11,457 nucleotides of DNA. Source: JAGMCF01 sp964398885 (GTDB taxonomy: Bacteria > Cloacimonadota > Cloacimonadia > JGIOTU-2). Both the position numbers and the translations under genes were made by a program. Positions 1 through 5,568 of the stretch are shown here, one piece after another; the first letter of the stretch is position 1; each line of letters opens with the position of its first letter. The stretch lies in assembly GCA_964398885.1 (NCBI GenBank), contig CAYNOU010000073.1, positions 1 to 11,457 of the forward strand, given 5' to 3'. The notes under the pieces were generated by a model. That model did not search any database. It had not been told where the DNA came from and worked only from the letters and a program-made list of their open reading frames with translations.

Positions 1-21
1 TGCCATATAAATAGTTAACTG

Positions 22-3000
22 TTATTCTAGCAACCACTTTTTTTCTATTACGCCTAATTCTTCAAAAATCTTTACCTGCTTTTCAATCTTATAATCTTCA
101 AACCATTCATTAAATTTATTATTTACATATTCTTTACGAAATTGTTCCTTTATCGGAATAAAATCCTTGCGAGTTATAATTTCTTTATCAACAATAAAAT
201 AGAAACCAAATCCTTTATCACTAAACCTAATTGGATGACTATATGTTCCAAGGTTATGGGAAAATGCATCTTGTAAAATAATTGAGCTGTTTTTTAGATT
301 GTTAATTTCATCAAAATATGTAAGCCAACCTGTTTCCTTCATACCACCAAATACAGATAACAAAATTTTATCTTCATTATTTTTCACAAGTTGCGCCAAA
401 TAATCAGTAAATATTTTACATTCTTCATACCTTATAATTTCAGAAAATTCATCTTTACCAAGAACATAAGATTCATAACCAACAATTTTCTTTCCAGGAA
501 TTTTATCTTTCAAGAAAAGAATTGCATAGCCATTTTTTACCTTAAAGATTTTCTCTACTTTTCTACCTATTCTGGTATCTCTCAGCAAACCAAAATCACT
601 TTGCTTTATACATAAAAAACTATCAATCAGTACTGAATCATTTTTAAGAACAAAATAATCAGATAGATGTAATTGAATTTCATGTTTTTGTAATAAAGAG
701 TCGTCCAAAGAATTTATTGAGTCAAAAATTGCTGAAATAGTATCAAAATTTAAACTATCTGCTTTTTGCGATTTTATCTCAGATAAAATATCTTTTTTCT
801 TTTCCTGAAAATCTTGCAGAAATGATTCCTGTTCTTCTAATAGCTTAATAATAAAACAGCCTTCATTTGTGTAAATCGGAGAACTTATTCCACTAAGTTT
901 CAATGTATCAATTACTGCTCTGATTTTTTCATCCAACTGATAATAATTTACAAAGTTATCTTGCTGTCTGGTCATTTCATGATTATTGAAATAAATCCGA
1001 GACAAAATTTTAAAACTTACAGAATCAGATATAGCCGATTGGATATTACTTATGTTATCTTGAAGATTTTGTGAGTAGGGTAAAAAAATGGCCTCTAATT
1101 TTACTTTTTTAGGAACTGTAAATTTCTCTATATTGTTTTGAAAATACTGGGTAGCTTCCTCTTCTGAGGCATCAACAAAAGAGGTATCATTTTTAAAAAA
1201 CAGATACAATAATTTAAACTCGTCATCTGTAAAATATTTATCTTTATTGGCATTATAATACTTTTGAAAACGGGAACCCCAGAAGTTATCCCATTTTTCC
1301 TTCATAAGAGTTTCTATAACTTGTTTCAACTGAGGCTTTTGGGATTTCTTAATACTTTTTCGTTTGTTGACTCGTCCAATTAAGATATTATCATTTTTTT
1401 GAATCTTAAAAATAGAGTCAACAGGTGTAGTAAAAATTGTATCTGCTAATAAAGTATATGGATCCTCATAATAAGGAATATTTTTTGTAAATTCAACATT
1501 TCTTTTAATTTGAGAATTATGTATTGAAAAATTAAAACTATCCGCCTGCTCCGAGACGGAGTCCAAATAAATCGGGTATTGGCGGACTTTTTGGCAAATT
1601 GAAATAATTAAGGAATCAAACAAAATTTTCTCTTTATCTTTAGTTAAAATTTCCAAAATATCTTCTTGAACTTTTTCTAATGGCAGAGTGTCTCTTACGG
1701 TGATAAAGTCTTCTATGTTCTTTTCATAATAACTTGCAACAGAATCTGGAGAGATATTAATATCAAAAATAAGCTCCTTTTTGTTAAAGAGAATATAACT
1801 TATGTTTACTTTAAAAATGTCCTGATTTTCAATATTCCCTTTATAATAATTTTTAGATTTATTATCAAAATATGTTTTCCTCCCATATTTAATATAATCA
1901 TTCCAGCATTGGTATGCTGCTTCAGAAAAATCTGCAAAATCTGAGTCCTGTATATCCGCTGTTTGAAAAACAAGCCAACCATCATTTTGTTCAATCGGAT
2001 ATGAGAAGAACTTTCCCTTTTTTTGTCGTAAGGCAAACTTCACAATATTTTTGTTGTTCTCTAAAATGCCAATTTTATCTCCATTCTGAATATAATCGGT
2101 TTCAAATATATGATATTTTTCTCTTAATGTTCTTTCATTTTCTAATCCCCACCTTAATCTTGAAATAAGTTTTTCTGCACATTCTTTTGCTCTTTTATGA
2201 GCTAAGTCTTTGATATATTTATAATAATTTTCATAGTTATCCAGGTCTATTACCTGCTTTATATTAACTAAAATATCAGGATAGAAATTTTTATCTTCAA
2301 TTATAAGAAATTTAATTTTTACCTTTTTGGAAGAAATATAATACTGTCTATTCTTATTATAGAATTCCTGTAAGTAAGTTGGGGTGGCAGGAAAAACCTC
2401 TGGCATTAACGAATCTGGAATAATGATATATTTTAGTTTTATTCTGGAGTTTTCTTTGCGATAGATATCAAACAATTGGTTATCAGACAATTGAAACTGT
2501 TCCTTTATGATTTGCCTTATTTTCTCATTTAAAATATCATCTCTGATTTTGTTGATGATTTGCTGATATGTATCAGGGTGTTGATTTTTAAAATCTTGAA
2601 ACTTTTGGTTATCAAACCTTCCGCTTGACAAAAAGATATTATTGTTAGAATAAATCTCTTTAAAAATTGTTTCCAATTCCTGGTCAGTTATAGTTATATT
2701 ATTTTCCTTAGCATAGATTAGATACAATTTTTCGTTTATCAGCTGATTTAAAGCAATTCTTTTTAAATCCTTTTGAAATGTCTTTTCAGAAACTGACGGA
2801 TACTTTGTTTTATCTTTTAAATAATCCTTCCATAAAAGTTCATAACGATTTTGCATCTTAAGCCAGGTTATAGGTTCTCCATTAACTGATGCAACTATAT
2901 TATTAGCATAAGAAAATCTGACTGATAAAATCAGAAGTAGGAGAAAAAAGATAAGAGATATTTTTAAATTTTTCCCTTGAAAATCCTTTCTAACCACAAA

Positions 3001-3138
3001 GCATTGAAACGATCCTAACACCATTTGTAATGGTGTTTTAATAAACAGGATTACAAATCCTGCCCGTCTTGGCTCGGCACCAAGCCGAGACAGGTTAGGA
3101 ACAATTGGAATCTGTGCATTCCGTCCCTCAATTTTCAT
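22..3138 (-). CDS. Large exported multi-domain SurA/PpiC-like peptidyl-prolyl isomerase family protein
   Basis: Probable periplasmic foldase or chaperone of the SurA/PpiD/parvulin type, which would bind unfolded exported proteins. Numbered from the first ATG, residues 58-78 form a signal peptide (hydrophobic run SLIFFLLLLILSV, then a FSYA cleavage site). Residues about 79-245 resemble a SurA N-terminal domain, opening VASVNGEPITW. Several degenerate parvulin-like modules follow: Y..N...F linker helices recur near 258, 470 and 665, and PI-or-equivalent + NG/G + hydrophobic-strand endings recur near 375-396, 574-594, 750-768, 858-882 and 963-986. At about 1,000 residues it is far longer than SurA (about 430) or PpiD (about 620). 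The start is uncertain. Residues 1-50 are encoded by palindromic repeat DNA, and the ATG at 3138 has its AAAGGAG only 1 base away. An internal ATG at 3024 or GTG at 2997 would give a normal signal peptide. Isomerase activity is not shown. It follows the amidotransferase gene after a repeat-filled gap. Confidence 0.82.
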   Translation of the reverse strand: MKIEGRNAQIPIVPNLSRLGAEPRRAGFVILFIKTPLQMVLGSFQCFVVRKDFQGKNLKISLIFFLLLLILSVRFSYANNIVASVNGEPITWLKMQNRYELLWKDYLKDKTKYPSVSEKTFQKDLKRIALNQLINEKLYLIYAKENNITITDQELETIFKEIYSNNNIFLSSGRFDNQKFQDFKNQHPDTYQQIINKIRDDILNEKIRQIIKEQFQLSDNQLFDIYRKENSRIKLKYIIIPDSLMPEVFPATPTYLQEFYNKNRQYYISSKKVKIKFLIIEDKNFYPDILVNIKQVIDLDNYENYYKYIKDLAHKRAKECAEKLISRLRWGLENERTLREKYHIFETDYIQNGDKIGILENNKNIVKFALRQKKGKFFSYPIEQNDGWLVFQTADIQDSDFADFSEAAYQCWNDYIKYGRKTYFDNKSKNYYKGNIENQDIFKVNISYILFNKKELIFDINISPDSVASYYEKNIEDFITVRDTLPLEKVQEDILEILTKDKEKILFDSLIISICQKVRQYPIYLDSVSEQADSFNFSIHNSQIKRNVEFTKNIPYYEDPYTLLADTIFTTPVDSIFKIQKNDNILIGRVNKRKSIKKSQKPQLKQVIETLMKEKWDNFWGSRFQKYYNANKDKYFTDDEFKLLYLFFKNDTSFVDASEEEATQYFQNNIEKFTVPKKVKLEAIFLPYSQNLQDNISNIQSAISDSVSFKILSRIYFNNHEMTRQQDNFVNYYQLDEKIRAVIDTLKLSGISSPIYTNEGCFIIKLLEEQESFLQDFQEKKKDILSEIKSQKADSLNFDTISAIFDSINSLDDSLLQKHEIQLHLSDYFVLKNDSVLIDSFLCIKQSDFGLLRDTRIGRKVEKIFKVKNGYAILFLKDKIPGKKIVGYESYVLGKDEFSEIIRYEECKIFTDYLAQLVKNNEDKILLSVFGGMKETGWLTYFDEINNLKNSSIILQDAFSHNLGTYSHPIRFSDKGFGFYFIVDKEIITRKDFIPIKEQFRKEYVNNKFNEWFEDYKIEKQVKIFEELGVIEKKWLLE
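3017..3037. repeat. Perfect 9-bp palindrome with 3-base loop
   Basis: The sequence aacaccatt, loop tgt, then aatggtgtt reads as a perfect inverted repeat. It lies within the upstream or N-terminal region of the large foldase gene and contains the candidate internal ATG at 3024. Its central bases (atttgtaat) match the core of the neighbouring palindrome at 3046-3062. I read it as one unit of a REP-like palindrome cluster; the repeat family itself is inferred. Confidence 0.7.
3046..3062. repeat. Perfect 7-bp palindrome with 3-base loop
   Basis: The sequence caggatt, loop aca, then aatcctg is a perfect inverted repeat. It sits 8 bases from the palindrome at 3017-3037 and runs directly into the GC-rich arm at 3060-3093. 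On the minus strand its centre reads ATTTGTAAT, the same core as its neighbour, with different flanking stem bases. Confidence 0.68.
3060..3093 (+). repeat. GC-rich repeat arm A, inverted relative to 3161-3191
   Basis: This 34-base arm, beginning ctgcccgtcttggctcg, matches the reverse complement of 3161-3191 at all 31 shared positions. The only difference is a 3-base insertion (gca) in the middle. The arm itself can fold, with ctcggc pairing to gccgag over a 5-base loop. Its base composition is far more GC-rich than the surrounding coding DNA, which suggests a dispersed repeat and not part of the ancestral gene. Confidence 0.8.
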
Positions 3139-3146
3139 TCTCCTTT
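3130..3146 (-). repeat. 17-base motif AAAGGAGAATGAAAATT, copy 1
   Basis: The minus strand reads AAAGGAGAATGAAAATT, a strong Shine-Dalgarno-like sequence running directly into an ATG. An identical 17-mer in the same orientation lies at 3977-3993. Each copy sits next to a palindromic repeat block just upstream of a gene. In this copy the ATG (3138-3136) opens the longest reading frame of the foldase gene, but only one base separates it from the purine-rich sequence, so it is a doubtful initiation site. Confidence 0.6.
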
Positions 3147-3160
3147 CAGGCTCGGCGCCT

Positions 3161-3191
3161 CTGTCTCGGCTTGGCGAGCCAAGACGGGCAG
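3161..3191 (-). repeat. GC-rich repeat arm B, inverted copy of 3060-3093
   Basis: The reverse complement of this segment equals arm A except for three bases missing in the middle. The two arms are 67 bases apart and flank the AAAGGAG-ATG of the foldase gene. In a minus-strand transcript they could pair into a hairpin of about 31 base pairs, with the ribosome-binding site in the loop. The arm also holds its own palindrome, cttggc-ga-gccaag (3169-3182). Confidence 0.8.
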
Positions 3192-3224
3192 ACGGGTGCG
3201 TCCCGTCCCCGATTAGATCGGGGA
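3191..3224. repeat. Two abutting GC-rich palindromes between amidotransferase and foldase genes
   Basis: The first is gacggg, loop tgcgt, cccgtc (3191-3207). The second is tccccgat, loop tag, atcgggga (3206-3224). Both are perfect inverted repeats, and they share one or two bases. The second has the same design as the palindrome at 3885-3903 (tcccgat, three bases, atcggga), so at least two members of one palindrome family occur here. They follow the amidotransferase stop codon at 3248 and could also act as an RNA 3'-end stabiliser. No T-run follows on the minus strand, so a rho-independent terminator is not supported. Confidence 0.65.
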
Positions 3225-3247
3225 TTCGGACATGTATCTTTCATCTT

Positions 3248-3844
3248 TTAATCTTGAATACACTCAGGCTTAATTTTACAAATCTTAAATAGAAAATTTC
3301 TAAAGACGGTAAGCACTTTTTCAGTATGTGTTACCTCAGGATGAAATTGAACAGCATAAATTCTTGCATCCTCATTTTGCATAGCAGAGATAGGTGTATT
3401 TTTAGAACAAGCAATAATTTTAAAACCTTCTGGAGTTTTTTCAACAAAATCCGAATGGCTCATCCATATTATTTCATTATTTGAAAAACCTTGTAACAAT
3501 ATATTCTTTTTTACAATTTTTATCTCATTATATCCGTATTCCTTTTTTGTGGCAGGTTTTACTACTCCGCCAAGCATATCTGTAATTACTTGCATGCCAT
3601 AGCAGATACCAAGAATTGGGATACTCAGGTCAAAAATCTTTTTATCACATTCAGGTGCATTTTTATCCATGATGCTATATGGGCTTCCAGAAAAGATTAA
3701 GCCAGATGGAGATTTCTTTTTAATTTCCTGTGCAGAAGTGTTATATGGTATAACTTCACAGTAGACATTCTGCAAACGAACAGATTTTTCAATTAGATGT
3801 GTAAATTGTGAGCCAAAATCAAGAATTAAAACAAAGTTTCTCAT
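3248..3844 (-). CDS. Free-standing class I glutamine amidotransferase, GMP synthase type
   Basis: Probable glutaminase that delivers ammonia to XMP in GMP synthesis, as in the GATase half of GuaA. The 198-residue protein opens MRNFVLILDFGSQFTHLIEK, matching the GuaA N-terminus. The catalytic triad is visible: Cys81 in GICYGMQ, and His168 and Glu170 in FHPEV. A normal bacterial GuaA continues for about 300 residues with the ATP-pyrophosphatase and dimerisation domains. Here the frame stops at FLFKICKIKPECIQD, right at the linker. Either this organism has a split, archaeal-style enzyme with the synthetase subunit elsewhere, or the protein is a GuaA-like amidotransferase paralogue. I chose the ATG at 3844 because homology begins there and AAGG lies about 9 bases upstream. 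The frame stays open to 3922, but those 26 extra codons come from palindromic repeat DNA. Confidence 0.85.
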   Translation of the reverse strand: MRNFVLILDFGSQFTHLIEKSVRLQNVYCEVIPYNTSAQEIKKKSPSGLIFSGSPYSIMDKNAPECDKKIFDLSIPILGICYGMQVITDMLGGVVKPATKKEYGYNEIKIVKKNILLQGFSNNEIIWMSHSDFVEKTPEGFKIIACSKNTPISAMQNEDARIYAVQFHPEVTHTEKVLTVFRNFLFKICKIKPECIQD

Positions 3845-3862
3845 ACGAAAATACCTTACCAC

Positions 3863-3922
3863 AGAGACACACCCGTTCTCCGTAGTCCCGATGAAATCGG
3901 GACGAAGGGTGAAAAGAGACAC
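3863..3922. repeat. Palindromic insert flanked by 8-bp direct repeat agagacac
   Basis: The word agagacac occurs at 3863-3870 and again at 3915-3922. Between them is a 44-base segment with a palindrome at its centre and imperfectly complementary outer parts (acccgttc against gaagggt). Removing the insert and one copy of the 8-mer restores a continuous accacagagacacggaga-like sequence. I read this as one small element inserted into another repeat with a target duplication. The direct repeat is short, so this is moderately supported. Confidence 0.5.
3885..3903. repeat. Perfect 8-bp palindrome gtcccgat-gaa-atcgggac
   Basis: A perfect inverted repeat lies at the centre of the insert at 3871-3914, in the gap between the metallo-hydrolase and amidotransferase genes. 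It resembles the palindrome at 3206-3224 in stem sequence, loop length and its position just upstream of a gene. It is read through, in frame, by the spurious N-terminal extension of the amidotransferase frame. Confidence 0.7.
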
Positions 3923-3976
3923 GGAGATAATTTCTATCTCTTTTTTGAATATCCTCTGTTTCTGCTATATGCATAT

Positions 3977-3993
3977 AATTTTCATTCTCCTTT
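3977..3993 (-). repeat. 17-base motif AAAGGAGAATGAAAATT, copy 2
   Basis: Identical to 3130-3146 and in the same orientation. Here the ATG inside the motif leads to a stop after six codons (MKIICI), so it does not start a gene. It lies 133 bases upstream of the amidotransferase start, just after the metallo-hydrolase stop codon. It may be a remnant of an old gene-start region displaced by repeat insertion. Confidence 0.55.
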
Positions 3994-4000
3994 GAGTGTT

Positions 4001-4630
4001 TCATATGTATTTCATAAAAGGATTATTATGTTTCTCATGCCCAATGGTTGTTTTTTCCCCATGACCAGGAAAGACTTGGGTTTCATCTGGCAGGATAAAT
4101 AACTTCTCTTTTATACTTCTTCTTAACTGGGCTTCATTACTGCCTGGTAAATCAATTCTTCCAATCCCTTCATAGAAAAGTGTATCTCCACTAAACAGAA
4201 TTCCATCAGTATATAAAGAAATACAACCTTGTGTATGACCGGGTGTATGCAGAATTTTTAATTTAGTTTTGCCTATAATAAGAGTATCATTATCATTCAG
4301 GAGTTTATCTGCTGGTGGTGAGACAACATTATAATCAAAAAATATACTAAAATTCAATTCTGGATTTGTTAGTTTATCATTGTCAAATTGATGAATGCAA
4401 ATCATTGCATTAGTAAGTTCCTTCAGTTTGCCATTTGCTCCAATATGGTCAGCATGTCCGTGCGTATTGATTATGTATCTAATTTCAAATCCAAGCCTCT
4501 GTGATTCTTGAAAGATTATTTCAGCTTTGTTTACAGGGTCAATAACAGCACCGACTTTTTCAATCTTATCCCAGACAAGATAGGTATTTGTTCCAAAAAT
4601 TTCAAGCAGGTTAAGTTTTTTTATTTGCAT
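4001..4630 (-). CDS. Metallo-beta-lactamase fold hydrolase, glyoxalase II-like
   Basis: Cytosolic metal-dependent hydrolase of the GloB/YcbL type, typically a hydroxyacylglutathione or related thioester hydrolase. The 209-residue protein has the full ligand set: THGHADH with His57, His59, Asp61 and His62, then His132 in TPGHT, Asp149 in SGDTLF and His190 in FPGHGEKT. These would hold two metal ions. The length and the compact C-terminus match the short bacterial members (about 210 residues), not full-length glyoxalase II with its extra helical domain. The substrate cannot be read from sequence, and neighbours give no thiol-pathway clue. The start lies 6 bases after the AbiEii-like gene, so the two are probably co-transcribed. 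The stop codon overlaps another ATG (ATGA), but no convincing gene follows from it. Confidence 0.9.
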   Translation of the reverse strand: MQIKKLNLLEIFGTNTYLVWDKIEKVGAVIDPVNKAEIIFQESQRLGFEIRYIINTHGHADHIGANGKLKELTNAMICIHQFDNDKLTNPELNFSIFFDYNVVSPPADKLLNDNDTLIIGKTKLKILHTPGHTQGCISLYTDGILFSGDTLFYEGIGRIDLPGSNEAQLRRSIKEKLFILPDETQVFPGHGEKTTIGHEKHNNPFMKYI

Positions 4631-4636
4631 TACTTT

Positions 4637-5275
4637 CTAGATTATGCCAAAGAAGGATTTTTCTAATTTTCTAACTTCTGTTTCAAAAAATATTTTCACT
4701 CTTTGCCATTGTAATTCTTTTAGCATCTTTGGCATTTCTTGATCCTCCGCATCATCAAAAAAAATAAGGCTCTTCATAATATGTATTGCAGTAGTATCTA
4801 AATTTTTATATTTCTCTTCATAAAGGAGGACAGCTTCCTTTAAAGAAATATTTCCCTTACAAATAAAGAAAAGATCTATAAAATCTCTTTTTGTTCCTCT
4901 TGATGAAATTGCAGCAATCTTCATTGCAGCAATATCAGGAATATCCAAAATATTAATTTTCCCAAACTTTTTAGGTTGGTATAGGATAGGATATTCATAA
5001 TAAAATATGCTAAACCGCACACCATCAAATTTTCCCAAGATTGTTCTCCATGCAATCTGCTCTAATTCAAATTTCGATATCTTTTCAATATGAGGTAGGA
5101 GTAACTGTTCATCAAATTCTTGTTGAGTAAAAAAATCCAAGTCATACGATATGCGGTGTCCAACTTGAAGTGCAAGAGCAGTACCGCCTGCAAGGTAAGC
5201 TTTTTTTATAATCTCACTTTTTTCTAATAAGGCCAGAATTGCTTTCGTGTTTCCTGGAAGGACTTGCTCAAACAT
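4637..5275 (-). CDS. AbiEii/AbiGii-type nucleotidyltransferase toxin homologue
   Basis: Nucleotidyltransferase of the AbiEii family. Characterised members act as toxins of type IV toxin-antitoxin or abortive infection systems by transferring nucleotides, for example to tRNA ends. The 212-residue protein shows the classic motif LAGGTALALQVGHRISYDLD (residues 28-47) with metal-binding Asp45 and Asp47. A second motif region is DIAAMKIAAISSRGTKRDFIDLFF (114-137), with Lys119, Arg130, Asp131 and Asp134. The catalytic residues look intact, so the protein is probably active. The ATG at 5275 is favoured by AAGGAG 8 bases upstream (5284-5289), lying inside the preceding gene. The partner is the DUF6922-like protein and not the usual AbiEi winged-helix antitoxin. 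Whether this pair is a true toxin-antitoxin system or a housekeeping transferase is inference. Confidence 0.88.
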   Translation of the reverse strand: MFEQVLPGNTKAILALLEKSEIIKKAYLAGGTALALQVGHRISYDLDFFTQQEFDEQLLLPHIEKISKFELEQIAWRTILGKFDGVRFSIFYYEYPILYQPKKFGKINILDIPDIAAMKIAAISSRGTKRDFIDLFFICKGNISLKEAVLLYEEKYKNLDTTAIHIMKSLIFFDDAEDQEMPKMLKELQWQRVKIFFETEVRKLEKSFFGII

Positions 5276-5529
5276 TTTATCTTCTCCTTTTTAACTTTTA
5301 GCATAAATGCCCAGAAATTGGCACTTTTGGGTGTTAACTCTCTACTCATTTTTAGTGTATTAACGATTAAAGTATTTGAAAAAGTTTCACGCATCCAATT
5401 AATGGCAGTTTTATCACCATATTCAAGAATACGAGCAATAATATACTTTGGATAAATATTCATATCCAACTTATCAAAATCTACATCCCAAAAATATTTC
5501 CTTAAAAATTCTGGTAATTTCTTTGCCAA
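5224..5529 (-). CDS. Small DUF6922-like protein, putative antitoxin partner of AbiEii homologue
   Basis: A 101-residue protein of a family, as I recall it, commonly encoded directly before AbiEii-type nucleotidyltransferases. Recognisable parts are LPEFLRKYFWDVDFDKLD (5-22), YPKYIIARILEYGDKTAINW (27-46) and LTPKSANFWAFML (65-77). It has no signal peptide or membrane segment, and a short helical DNA-binding or protein-binding role is plausible. The start codon is TTG (5529-5527), supported by AGAGG five bases upstream (5535-5539); no ATG gives a full-length product. Its last 52 bases overlap the start of the downstream gene in another frame, which suggests translational coupling. The antitoxin function is inferred from gene order only. 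Confidence 0.8.
   Translation of the reverse strand: MAKKLPEFLRKYFWDVDFDKLDMNIYPKYIIARILEYGDKTAINWMRETFSNTLIVNTLKMSRELTPKSANFWAFMLKVKKEKIKCLSKSFQETRKQFWPY
5284..5289 (-). promoter_or_regulatory. Strong ribosome-binding site AAGGAG for AbiEii homologue
   Basis: AAGGAG lies 8 bases before the ATG at 5275 and inside the coding region of the upstream DUF6922-like gene. It fixes the start of the nucleotidyltransferase and implies that its translation does not depend on fusion with, or read-through from, the overlapping gene. Confidence 0.75.
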
Positions 5530-5568
5530 GATAACCTCTAATCTTTTCTTATGGATAAATTCAATTTT

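Noticed and set aside
2992..3193. CRISPR array or tRNA-like cluster suggested by several hairpins
   Set aside because: Repeat units differ in sequence and spacing, there are no regular spacers, no cas genes, and no cloverleaf with a T-loop or anticodon arm.
3145..3240. About 31-codon frame beginning MKDTCPNPRSNRG after the amidotransferase
   Set aside because: It consists entirely of GC-rich palindromes and ends at the next gene; the composition reflects the repeats, not coding.
3845..3922. 26-residue N-terminal extension of the amidotransferase
   Set aside because: It is encoded by the nested palindromic repeat, precedes the conserved MRNFVLILDFGSQ start of the family, and the ATG at 3844 has its own upstream AAGG.
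3819..4004. 61-codon reading frame starting at an ATGA overlap with the metallo-hydrolase stop
   Set aside because: The start position would fit translational coupling, but most of the frame is palindromic repeat sequence and it runs into the amidotransferase gene in another frame. The translation resembles no family I know.
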